From Siphonodentalium dalli (Eukaryota > Mollusca > Scaphopoda > Gadilida > Siphonodentaliidae): a DNA stretch of 64,000 bases. The notes beneath the pieces are model-generated. The model made no database searches and had not been told where the DNA came from. It was given only the letters and a program-made list of their open reading frames with translations. The stretch is taken from contig CP136069.1 of the NCBI GenBank assembly GCA_032622095.1, positions 87,504,958 to 87,568,957 on the forward strand, read 5' to 3'. This document shows, one piece after another, positions 1 to 9,933 of the stretch. The position numbers and the translations under genes are program-made. Position 1 is the first letter of the stretch. Every line of letters begins with the position of its first letter.

Positions 1-469
1 ATTTCATTTATTATCTAATAGTCACACAGTCAAGGCAATTTAGCACTGAGGCTCGTCAATTTAGCACTGCTGCTCATTGTAAACTATAAAACAGTCAACA
101 GTCTGAATTCACAAACTATAAGACAGTCAACAGTCTGAATTCACAAAAAGAATGAGCTGTGTCTCGAGAATACCATTCGATAGACAGATAAAGAGCGCTA
201 TTAGGTTAACCAATCCGAATATGGGAAATATAAAGAGCGTTGTTTATAAGGCAATTTAGCACTGCGGATCAGCGGAACCGGATATATGAGTTTTGAAGGT
301 GAAGGTAACGCCGCACGAACAAATGGATGGGCCTATGTTGGTCCTCGGGTGATACTATGTGCCCGTACCAAGTTTCGTCGAAATCGGTTTAGCCGTTTTA
401 AAGTCCATCGCGCTCACACAGACAGACACGCACAAACTTTCCTCAAATATATATTAGATATATAAATAT
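1..469. other. left edge, no gene seen
   Basis: Positions about 87-150 hold a roughly 33-bp unit (AACAGTCAACAGTCTGAATT-like) duplicated in tandem. Positions about 285-440 look like the tail of a dispersed repeat, with an AAATCGGTTTAGCCG-type motif followed by CACACAGACAGACACGC. No exon of the minus-strand gene was recognised here, so its remaining 3' exons lie beyond the window. Confidence 0.5.
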
Positions 470-1000
470 ATATATTTGTCCTTTATAGACTCGAAAACGG
501 CTGGACCGATTTACCTCAAACTTCCTATCTAAGGGTAAAAAGCCACTGGAATGGTCGTCGGATCATTCGCGAGCGACTCCTTCAACCCTTATCCACTCCC
601 CAGTCATCGTCATTGGCCAGGAGTGCTTAACGCAATAACGCTAAGCGCTCCTTATATCTTCCATATTTGGGTCTGTTAACCGGTTAACGCTCTTTATTCC
701 CTTCGGCTTTCGCATATGGCTTTTGTTTACGTTATCGTTCGAAATGGAACTTGCTTCTGTGTGTGATTCATACTTACTTAGGGCTTCCTAGGAACGGGGG
801 ACATTTTCATCGGCTCAGTTTTTCCGCCCGAGGTGATCTTCACCTTGAAACGGGTACCCACAAATGATATATATGTGTGTCCTTTATAGACTCAAACCGA
901 TTGAGCTCAAACTTGCTACCTACGGGAAGTGTCATGGACGGGTTAAATTGTGACCCCGACCTGACCTTGAAAATGATCAATTCAAGGTCAAATCGGTTCA
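470..1000. repeat. family K repeat, two adjacent copies
   Basis: A TCCTTTATAGACTCGAAAAC-type start and AAACGGCTGGACCGAT motif occur near 480, and a diverged start near 862. Between them lie TTAACCGGTTAACGCTCTTT and TTCCTAGGAACGGGGG motifs. The same motifs recur at 1190-1570 and 40060-40650. No coding capacity is seen. I read this as the non-coding part of a transposable element; its class is not determined. Confidence 0.6.
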
Positions 1001-1004
1001 AATT

Positions 1005-1096
1005 GATAAACAAAAAATTAAATAAAAAAATTAATTAAAAAAGCAATTAAAAAAATTAATTAAAAAAATTAATTAAAAAAATTAATTAAAAAATTT
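1005..1096. repeat. AATTAAAAAA simple tract
   Basis: Repeated AATTAAAAAA-like units. A similar AT-rich tract lies beside the family K copy at 40 kb, so the tract probably belongs to the same element. Confidence 0.8.
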
Positions 1097-1189
1097 AAAA
1101 TTGTCATGTTTCTGATGATTGCCACCAGTGGCGTGCTAACCTGCTAGTCTCCTATATATTTTGAGAACTACGTAAATATATGTGTATAT

Positions 1190-1570
1190 GTGTATATTTA
1201 TCCTCTATAGACTCGAAAACGGCTGGACCGATTGGGCTCAAACTTCCCATTTAAGGGTAAAATTCCACGGCAATGGTCGTTTTTGAGAAGCTCCGAGCAC
1301 AAAAAACGGCACTGTGGGGTTAATCGCGTTGATAGTTAAAGAGCGTTCGTATCCGCAGTGTCGTTGATAAAGAGCATCTATATACACGACGAGTATAAAT
1401 ACGGCTCCATTGACCGTCTCGAGACGAAATTTCGTACTTAATTTCGTACTTAGGAGTTCCAAGGAACGGGGGGATTTTTAACGGGTCAGTTTTTCCGCGC
1501 GAGGTGACCTTCAAACGGGTACCAACAAATGATCTATATGTGCGTATCCTTTATAGACTCGTATCCTTTA
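1190..1570. repeat. family K repeat, third copy
   Basis: Repeats the GACTCGAAAACGGCTGGACC start, the TTAAAGAGCGTT-type segment and the TTCCAAGGAACGGGGG motif of the copy at 470. Two short frames across it are accidental. Confidence 0.6.
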
Positions 1571-1632
1571 TAGTAACTCTTCTAAACTAATTATCTGTTT
1601 GTCTGCTTATATTTACTGATTTACTGATATTT

Positions 1633-1772
1633 AGCAGATGAGGCCCCAGAGGATGAATTTGGTGATGCTAGCCTACTGTGTGGCTTAGCTTCGTTATAGT
1701 CACCCTCTGGGGACCTCATTCTGCAAATGTCCAGCACCATGTTTTGAGGCCTGATTTCAGGCTTCAAACTAT
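1633..1772. repeat. family C foldback element fragment
   Basis: Inverted GAGGCCCCAGAGG...CCTCTGGGGACCTCATT arms around a GATGCTAGCC centre. This is the same core as the full C elements at 25.1 and 54.5 kb. The outer ends are eroded. Confidence 0.7.
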
Positions 1773-1800
1773 CATGTGGATTTAAAAGGATTTAACAGTA

Positions 1801-2012
1801 CAGTAATGCTCTAAATAATCAACTCCTCAACCACAGCAGAATTATGGGTAACTTTTCAGGATTTAGTTGGAAATATGGCTTGTTGCATTCATCGGAAAGC
1901 TCTCTGTGAGAGCTTTCCAATGAATGGCAACAAGCCATATTTCCTACTAAATCCTGAAAAGTTACCCATAATTGTGCTGTGGTTAAGGAGTCGATTATTT
2001 AGAGCATTACTG
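1801..2012. mobile_element. family A palindromic MITE, full length
   Basis: 212-bp near-perfect palindrome starting CAGTAATGCTC and ending GAGCATTACTG. The centre is an AGAGCTTTC/GAAAGCTCT hairpin, and a TA dinucleotide precedes it. CAGT ends and TA duplication at other copies suggest a Tc1/mariner-mobilised MITE. It lies only 13 bp downstream of the donor of the MAM exon at 2026, on the minus strand. Confidence 0.85.
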
Positions 2013-2025
2013 CATTTATACATAC

Positions 2026-2361
2026 TTGGACAAGGTTCCGAAATGAGTCCAATCTGGTCAATGGCGATATCTCCTAAATATCCATCTCTCCTCTCTGCAA
2101 TGAATGTCACTGTGTTTCCTTCAAATGGAATGCATTCCTCTACCCAATTTGAGCTTTGATTTCCTGACTTGCTCCATAGGACATTTGAGTCAGAGTTTCG
2201 GATGGATAGCTGACCAACATCTTTTCCAAGCATGTGATAATAGAATAGTAAGTTTCGCTCTCCTGCAATGTAATCTTGGTTCAGACTGAAATGCACAGAT
2301 GTGGTGTCGCCTGATGTCCCGTCACTGGCATCTGCATACAAATAGTAGTCTCCACTAACAG
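2026..2361 (-). CDS. MAM domain 2, second-half exon
   Basis: Exon of the large minus-strand gene, encoding the C-terminal two thirds of a MAM domain. Phase 1 entry gives V-S-G-D-Y-Y-L-Y-A-D-A-S-D-G, the MAM 'GHYLYxDAS' segment. Further on come LLFYYHMLGKDVGQLSI and, at the end, GYLGDIAIDQIGLISEPC, the MAM signature with its last conserved cysteine. The acceptor is TTGTTTTGTAG and the donor CCAA|GTATGT, at 2025-2024. Length is 336 nt, phase 1 at both ends. It joins in frame to the half-MAM exon at 21382-21534 (junction D-D-T-T-V-S-G-D). The frame runs on into the adjacent family A MITE only because the donor is ignored. MAM modules mediate adhesion or dimerisation of extracellular proteins (family knowledge). 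Later exons of the gene lie off the left edge. Confidence 0.85.
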
Positions 2362-2931
2362 CTACAAAACAAATTTAACCTCGATTTTAATATGGCTGTA
2401 ATGATTTAGGAGAAGTGATAGCCCATTGTGATATGTGGTGTGTGGGAATGTGTCTGTTACCTGGAAGGAGGGTGGGTAGTGTGTTGTTTAACTAATGCGT
2501 TGATAGGCGTATGTGACGGTGAGACTGAAATTATGTAAATATCTACTGTGTGTGATGTTATTTTTCTACTTCTTATTCGTTATAGGACATATTTATACTT
2601 CTTGTGTGGTCATGTTTTCTATGTGTATATATGTTAAATGTATGTGTTCGTATTTGATAACTCTTCATTCGATGGAGGAAAATAAAGATATATATAGACA
2701 ACGGATAGTCAAATTTGATAAGGCCACGCAAAATCAATTTTGCATTTTTCAGGCCCACCATGTGTGAAATGTTTTTAATCGCATTAAATCTGTCGGAGAA
2801 AGTTCTAATTTGTACAAAATAATGGTGTTATGTTTTCTATAAAACATGCACAGAATTGAGATAGATTAGAATCGTTTCCCAGATTTCCAATTCATTGCTG
2901 TAATAGGTAACTTTATTCAAACATTTGTTAA
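2362..2931. other. intron, no feature recognised
   Basis: AT-rich intron sequence upstream of the MAM 2 second-half exon. No exon-like frame with matching splice sites or repeat family was recognised. Confidence 0.5.
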
Positions 2932-3150
2932 CCCTTCATGATGGGAGCTGCGCTGGTACAGAACTAAGATCCTGCATCAGTGCATTCTCTTATATATTTG
3001 AGTCTACCATAGGGAGCCTCGGATATAAAAGAGAATGCATTGGCTTACAAGGTCAAGGTAAATATTATTAGGCCAAGTATTCTCTTATAAATGCGAGGCT
3101 CCCTATGTGAGACTCACATATGTAAGATAATTCATTTGCACAGGTTTTTC
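2932..3150. mobile_element. family D piggyBac-like MITE, right end lost
   Basis: Preceded by TTAA at 2928-2931 and starts CCCTTCATG. It contains two foldback segments of the type GTGCATTCTCTTATAT...ATATAAGAGAATGCA around a GTCAAGGTAAATATT spacer. The right terminus (CATGAAAGGG-TTAA in complete copies) is missing. Confidence 0.75.
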
Positions 3151-3242
3151 ACAAACAAAGAAGAACAGCTCTAACAGTCAGGGCTGCAGGTTGCAAAATT
3201 CACCCCACAGAGTCAAGTCAATACAATTGAGCATTGTAGGTA

Positions 3243-3363
3243 CTGTAATGCCCTAAATAATCGACTTCTGATGAATGGCAACAAGCCATATTTCTGACTA
3301 AATCCTGAAAAGTTACCCATAATTCTGCCGTGGTTAAGGAGTCGATTATTTAGGGCATTACTT
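3243..3363. mobile_element. family A MITE, internally deleted
   Basis: Left tip CTGTAATGCCCTAAATAATC, then a jump to the right arm (GATGAATGGCAACAAGCC) and right end GGGCATTACT. It lacks most of the left arm. Confidence 0.75.
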
Positions 3364-3795
3364 TAGCACATCAGCAACTTAAATATTCATGCTAACAGGG
3401 ATATTCCAACTGAATAAATGTGAATAAATGGTGGTGTTGTGTGCGAGTAGGTGGAATGTCATAGAAACAGTCAATCCATAGGAACATTGATGAAACCTCA
3501 TGCCATTATCGTGTAGTCTGTTAATGTCAAAGTTTTTTCCCACTCATTACATAATACTTGAACCCTTTCATGGCAAGGAACTGCGCTGGTGCATCATTAA
3601 CCCTTTGGCGAGTAGAACGACATATATATCGTCTATCGGTTGAGGAGTAGAATGACATATATGTCGTTTCAGGAAGTGTTATTTTATGTAGACATAACTT
3701 CAATAAATCATCTGATTTATAAATGATTTGTATAGGAGTTATTTTGATTAATATAATGTCCCAAATGTATAAGTGCAATCAATTATGATAACACA

Positions 3796-4545
3796 CGTTA
3801 ACAACAAGGGGTACGCATCTAAGATGCTTTTGTTGAGTTTTTTGGCAGTCGAACCAAACTTCTGCCAATAAGGTGCACAACTCCGGGAAAAAAAAGTCGG
3901 ACGGTGGTATATTATTGCAATAGACCTATATACCAAATATCAATTGAATCCGTTAATATTTCATTGAGTTATCGCACTAACAGTGATAAAATTGTTATTA
4001 AAATAGACAAACTAAGACCCATAACTCCGGAAAAAAAATTTGGACAAACCAGGTTTTCGAACTCGTCCGAGATATTGTTGCAAGAGACTCATATACCAGA
4101 TATTGTTTAAATTGGTTAATATTTCATTGAGATATCGCGCTAACGGTGATAACATTGCTAAAAATAGACAAACTAAGACCCATAACTCTGCGAAAAAAAT
4201 TCGGACAAACCTGGTTTTCGAAATAGTCCGAGATATTGTTGCATGAGACTCATATACCAAATATTGTTGAAATTAGTTAATATTTGTGTGAGTTATCGCG
4301 CTAACGGTGAAAAACTAAAAAAAAAGTCATCAAAGATGGATAACTCTTGTCAAAAAGTTCGGACGTGACCCATTTTCTACAGGCAGTAAATAGTCATTGG
4401 GAGCAACTGACATACCAAAATTTTTTGGAATCCGTTCACAAATGTCAAAGTTATAAGGCATTCTTTAGGTCCACCCACCCGCCCGCCAACCGTCCCTCGT
4501 CAAAATGCACATAAATTAAAACGAATTATTAGACACTTTTGACCC
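3796..4545. repeat. family F repeat
   Basis: Several copies of a roughly 110-bp module containing CCATAACTCCG, TCGGACAAACC, GGTTTTCGAACTCGTCCGAG and GAGACTCATATACCAAATAT. It ends in CCCACCCGCCCGCCAACCG. The uninterrupted counterpart of the split copy at 15.0/19.0 kb. Confidence 0.7.
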
Positions 4546-4562
4546 GAACTTGTTAATACTTA

Positions 4563-7500
4563 GGGGTCATCTCAAAACTACTATCGGGATCCCGATAAAT
4601 ATCCCGATAGGATTCGGATAACCGATAGAGCGGTCGCCATTTCCCGAAAATATTCCGATACCGCATCTAAATATTCCGATAACACGCTGATTTCCCGAAA
4701 ACTTTCCAAAAGTAATGTACGTAGCGTATTGCCAACTTTCCGATAATTTACCCATTTATTTCAAGAACAATTAGGCCTATTTCTGTTTTGATAATCGACG
4801 AATCGAGCGTGTTGTTTTGTTTATATGTTTCTGTTTCCGGTTCTATTTGTTGTCATTACTTTTGGATTCGTCCGCAGCCTCCTTCGTAAGCATATTTTTA
4901 TTGGGGTGGAAGCTTGTTTAAAAGAATTAAAACTCTACACGTTTCAAGTTTCGATTCCAAGTTATTAAATTGTCCATTGAATTATTTTTGCATATTTTTC
5001 ATACAGCACATATCTCCTAGAAACGCTCTGAAGGAAATATAAAGAGAAATGGTTTCATAAAGGCTGTATCCCTTCAACACTAGCAATAGACTGTTCCAAA
5101 GTGAACGTGATAAAAAATTGAAATATATATTTGATAAAAATCGAATAAATTACCAAACATGTGAAATGAATGCCATAAGATTACGATAATTACTACACAT
5201 TGGCTTCAAATAGTTGATTTCCGATCGCAGGTATCTTGCTTCAAACAATGTTTGAGAACCATATTGTTCGGCTGATATTCCCCATCTGATTTGCGCTTAT
5301 TTTTGGCGCCATCAGTATCTTGTAAACAATTCACGCCACCAGGATTTCGATTCATCATTCAAGAATAAATTCGTTCTCAAAACTACGGGCAATAAATATA
5401 ATTTTGTCCCGTGTATTGTTTTTATCAATCATACTCGGTGTAAAATTGACAAGGTAATTCTTAAATGCAAATAACGAAATGCGCTAAATCATTAATTTTG
5501 AAAATGGCGCGTCCTGCACGTGTTCGCTGGCCTCGCCGCCTATACTGACACAAATAAAACATAACACAAGTTTTACGTAGTCAATTCTTTAATTTTTCAC
5601 ATCACAATTTGGCGTATTTCCTGGAGACTATCTAAGTGATAATGCGCAGTGAATGTGAACATTAGTAATCACACAAGAACAAAATAATCAGCGGTGACAA
5701 AAATGTTTACCCCTCCGAGAACCTTATATGCACCTAATGTTCGTACTTGACGAGGGGCGTAGGAACTGGGGGGGGGGGGGGGGTAAGGGGGTTTTCTAGA
5801 AAATGGTCAACAATTAAACTACCACTGGTTTGTGTTATCATACAAGTACAAACGGTATCTAATTTGTCCAAAGCTCCAAAATAAATCAACACCAAGATTT
5901 CCAAGATGAATTCAATATGAAATTATTTGAAGAGTAAATACGGAAACCAGACCATCGAAGGTAAGCTATGCTTCATCACAGCTAGTACTTTGGCACTGCT
6001 TAAATGGCGAATCTGCCTGCTTTATCGAGGCCATCTTTCAGTTACATGCACTACTACTATGGATTAGGCTGGGAAAGCTGAGAATGTGAATATATAATTA
6101 TGTAAGTATAAACATATATGTCATGTTTTCGTGGAAGACTGCTCCATTTGTACACACACACTTATGAGAGTCAAAAATGATCTCCATACTATTCTGTACA
6201 ACAGGTGAAAAACTAGAATACCATATTTTCCCTCAATTATTTAAAGTAATTGCTGTCACAGATGCAACGAAATGCAATCTGAGGGTTTTAAATTCAGAAA
6301 AAATTCCTGGGGGTGTTCCCCCAAACCCCCACCAACGAGAGGGTACACCCCTCTCGTGCTCTCCCCATCTCCAGCCTGCGGCTGTCGTCGATGGCCCCTC
6401 ATATTCGACTTTCCTACGCCCCTGATACCCCCCAATAATTATACCTTCCTACGCCCCTGTACTTGACCCAGTTATGATCGATACATCCCTGCACATTTCG
6501 ATGCGTCGATCATGCCGTCATATATGACATAATATTTATTGGCAAGTCATTTTAAAACAATGGACTGGCTATTAATATCGAAAGTACGCGCATTTGAGAT
6601 ATCAAACTAAATAAAAGTTAGCAAGACATCTTTTTGAAAAAAAATGACAAAATATAGGAGCAGGCCTACTACAAATAAATCGCATCGTGTTACCTTGACC
6701 TTGATGATGCAATCGTGAAATTCGACACTGTCAACATAATTAGGCTATGTTCAACTTATCGAAATAATCAATGCAGCCTTATAATTAGTAGTAATTACAG
6801 AAAACGAAATTAATGTAGAATATGAAAAGCAGCCCATGCACTCATTTAATTGCCAGTTAAATGGTATGATTGCTTCGCGTATTTATAACCTTTGCACTGC
6901 AGATTTGCATGGAATTTTCCATTCATATTTTCACAGGTCTGTATAGACGCTCTATATTTACGATATTACGATTCATGAAAAAACTATGGAATATTACTGC
7001 TAAATGTTGCTAAAGGACACTGAATGTACAGCAGGAGTTCCATGCATGTGCTGGTAAACAAAAATGCAATTGCGTTATAAAGCACATCAAATGCTGCATG
7101 GACATTGCACATTGCAATATAAATTTCGCCTAGGCTATGTATATTCGGAATATACGTGTACACAGGCCCAATATTTTTTTAAGCTTGAGTTGACCCATGT
7201 TTGAAATTGTTTTATAAATCCGTTCACTGTGTGAAATCTGATAACGATTTGTCTTCCAAGACGTATTACTCTGCAATGCCACATGTGTTGTTCCCAGAAA
7301 CGTAAATATTGATGACCCCAATTTCTGGAATCGGGCTCCATATTTAAAAGTCAGATGTATTTAAACATATTACAAACACAAGCTTTGAAGATAGTATAGG
7401 CCTACAACTGCATACATATTTGGGTATGCTCCCCTTGAATTGATTTTGAAGATTTCCCGATGGGTGGGGTGTATTGTCCGGGTAAAATACCGATCTTGTA

Positions 7501-7884
7501 CGTAGCACCCACTGATCACCACAGTATAACATATAATAGTTCTACGACACGTGTCCCCTGCATGATACTGTAAAACTTTATACTAACGATTTCTCATATT
7601 AGGAAACTATTAAATCAATAATAAAGATAGGCCTATAAAACATAAAATCCTGATAAAAGTCCGGAGTAATCCCGATACAGAAACTTTCCAAACAACATGC
7701 GTTGTTTTCGGAATATGATACTCCGAAATGAAAGTAAACTCCGATAGAATCCCGATAGACTATGTAAATATTCCGATAATTTCCCGAAAAACATTGCGTC
7801 ATTTCCCGATAATTTCCCGATAACTGTATATATATGCTATCGGGAAATAGGTTGATTTCCCAATAGGAGTTTTGAGATGACCCC
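4563..7884. mobile_element. 3.3-kb Harbinger-like element, no transposase seen
   Basis: Inverted ends start GGGGTCATCTCAAAACT on both sides and remain similar for about 28 bp. Both sides are flanked by TTA (4560-4562 and 7885-7887), the 3-bp duplication typical of PIF/Harbinger elements. Many TTTCCCGATAATTT-type subterminal repeats occur at both ends. No transposase-like frame was found, so it is non-autonomous. It lies in the intron between the exons at 8897 and 2361 and contains a hAT-like element at 5752-6459. Confidence 0.85.
5752..6459. mobile_element. hAT-like non-autonomous element nested in the Harbinger-like one
   Basis: Ends GAGGGGCGTAGGA and (reverse complement) CAGGGGCGTAGGA. Exact 8-bp duplications TACTTGAC flank it at 5744-5751 and 6460-6467. 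A G-tract of about 15 lies just inside the left end. No transposase. The nesting shows it arrived after the 3.3-kb host element. Confidence 0.9.
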
Positions 7885-7957
7885 TTATTGCTATGAAGTT
7901 GACGTTAAATTTGCTCATGACGTCATGTATATGATGTTACATATACTCTTCAAAGGG

Positions 7958-8178
7958 TTAAAGACCCAGTGCCAGTGCATTCTCTTATATATGCAAGTGT
8001 CGCATGTGAGCCTCGCATATATAAGAGAATGCACTGGCTTACAAGGCCAAGGTAAATATTGTTGGGCAAATGTATTCTCTTATAAATGTGAGGCTTCCTA
8101 TGGGAGACTCGGATATATAAGAGAATGCATCGGCAGAGAGATTTCGCAAAATTTCAGGAAACTCCAGTCATGAAAGAG
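7958..8178. mobile_element. family D piggyBac-like MITE
   Basis: Two foldback segments (CTCTTATATATGCAAGT type) around CAAGGCCAAGGTAAATATTG. The right end CATGAAAGAG is followed by TTAA at 8179-8182. The left end is degenerate but begins beside GGGTTAA. Confidence 0.8.
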
Positions 8179-8277
8179 TTAAAACATAGATGGTTGATAT
8201 AACTGAGATGATAAATTGCATTCAGGGCTACACACCACAGTACAAAATCACCGCATAATGTAGCTTATTCTTGACTA

Positions 8278-8394
8278 CAGTAATGTCATAAATAATCAAC
8301 TCCTTAACCACAGTAGAATTATGGGTAATTTTTCAGGATTTAGTGAGAAATATGGCTTGTTGCCATTCATCGGAAAGCTCTCAATGAGCCAATC
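8278..8394. mobile_element. family A MITE, left arm only
   Basis: ACAGTAATGTCATAAATAATC through the TCGGAAAGCTCTC centre. The right arm is absent, so the palindrome has been halved. Confidence 0.75.
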
Positions 8395-8441
8395 CAGAAT
8401 ACCCCCATTTTTCTTCAAACGTGGAGGTATAATAATCCTTA

Positions 8442-8859
8442 AGGTGCATTACACAATTAAGCTTGCTTTGTTTAATTCCAAATGGTAACTACAGGGGTGA
8501 TGCTGGATGTTCACATTACACCACTCAGCAAACTTTTTAAAGCACGGTTTTATCAGAAAATCTTTCCAAAACTGTCAATCATAATTAACAGTGTATCACC
8601 AAATAAATAACATTATATTTACTAACGCGACTCCAATAATGTGAACTACACATGTGGTTTGTATCAGACATCAAGAGGAATTCTGTTATTTAACTGCTAC
8701 TTGACATTAATGGGGGCCATTAGCTGTATGCAAAAATGGCTCGGTCCCTTCTTTGGGTAATTAATAATGCTGAGCTGTATGAAATGACATGGTATTACAC
8801 GATGCAGCCTGCATCATGAGCTTGCTTAACAAAGCAAGCTCAATCATGAAATGGCACCT
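8442..8859. mobile_element. short Harbinger-like MITE
   Basis: Inverted ends AGGTGC with a further matching AGCTTGCTTTGTT stretch about 18 bp in. TTA flanks both sides (8439-8441 and 8860-8862). It lies about 35 bp downstream of the donor of the SRCR exon at 8897-9093. Confidence 0.7.
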
Positions 8860-8896
8860 TTATACATGTACATAGAGAAAGATACTTTTTACTTGC

Positions 8897-9093
8897 CTGT
8901 TTGCGTAGTACTGGATGTTGAGCTATAACACCTCACACCAACATCTTCACTGTGAGAGCAGCCGTAGACATTAGGTGCGAGAGTATGTATACACTGGAAA
9001 ATTGATGATTCGTTGCCTTTACACCGGAGATTGTTCATCCATATTGTTCCATTCCCATAACCATAGTAAGAGCCAGAATAAAAATTGCCCCTA
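8897..9093 (-). CDS. SRCR domain (inner copy), second exon
   Basis: Second exon of a group A (six-cysteine, two-exon) SRCR module. It reads S-R-G-N-F-Y-S-G-S-Y-Y, then GYGNGTIWMNNLRCKGNESS, and ends with GCSHSEDVGVRCYSSTSS, the classic 'G.IWLDDV.C.G.ESS...C.HSEDAGVRC' pattern with four cysteines. The acceptor TTCCATTTGCAG gives phase 2 entry, matching the phase 2 exit intended by the SRCR exon at 11831-11983. The best phase-consistent donor is ACAG|GCAAGT, a GC-type donor (8896-8895). A conventional GT lies 4 bp further but would leave phase 2. This exon itself is intact; its partner carries a one-base deletion, so the module may be dead or the partner misread. It sits within the intron splitting MAM 2. 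Confidence 0.75.
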
Positions 9094-9224
9094 CTGCAAA
9101 TGGAAGACACAAATAGCATCATTACCACTTTATATGGCATTTACTGGTAGCATGAAATCTTATAATAGCCTGCAGTGTCGGGCCGATAATGTAATTGTCC
9201 ATTGGCAGGCCATGGATAGATAGC

Positions 9225-9933
9225 ACATTACACAAGCAATATACTACGCATGTGCAATGCTTGAGAATAATCCGCGGATACATCTGTTAAAACACTTTAG
9301 AAAATTTACAAACATGTTGCGTAAATGAGGTTGAACAGAAGCTCTTTCAAATACATGCAGACACTTGGTTAGAACAAATGAATTAAAATTCCTGAAGGAA
9401 CTTACTGATTATAACAGAAAAATATGCTTCGATGAATATGGAAAAATCTCACCATTTGATTTTGGCTCAATTTTGATGTGCAATACTTCCATTGAGAACA
9501 GAAACAGAAAAGAGAAAAATAATAAAAGCATTTGCACCATGTGTGATTTACAAGAATTTGAGATCTCGCCTTTTAAACTCTTTTCCAAGTGATTTTGCTG
9601 ACATTATTACAGATAGAAAATATAATTATGCTTTGACAGAAAAAAATTCCCACCTTTGTCAGTTAGCATAATTCCTTACCGATGGCCAAATGAGAAGAAA
9701 AAAATAGCTCATATATATCATACTGGAATTTGAACTGTCAATTTATACAAACATACTTCCCTAATGGAATGATAGTCCCAATCATCATATTTGTTTTTCT
9801 GATGCAAACTTAGTTTGTTCTAATACAGCACAAATATTATTGTAATTTTCTTTGAACACAGCACGTATCTTATATACTTGAAGCATGACATATACATGAG
9901 TCTTATACATCCTGCTGTGCTGAAAGTGTCAAT
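9225..9933. other. intron, nothing recognised
   Basis: AT-rich sequence between the SRCR exon and the family C/E composite. A 75-codon plus-strand frame near 9365-9592 shows no recognisable domain or splice context. Confidence 0.4.

Noticed and set aside
1889-2012. Continuation of the MAM reading frame into N-A-L-N-N-R-L-L-N-H, seen also in several other frames (26 kb, 37 kb, 39 kb, 43 kb)
   Set aside because: It is translation of the family A palindrome, present with stops and shifts in many copies. The splice donor at 2025 ends the exon first.
7344-7532. Minus-strand frame C-G-D-Q-W-V-L-R-T... considered as a missing first-half MAM exon
   Set aside because: Lacks the C-x-F-E start, lies within the Harbinger-like element, and the 21382 exon already supplies a perfect first half.
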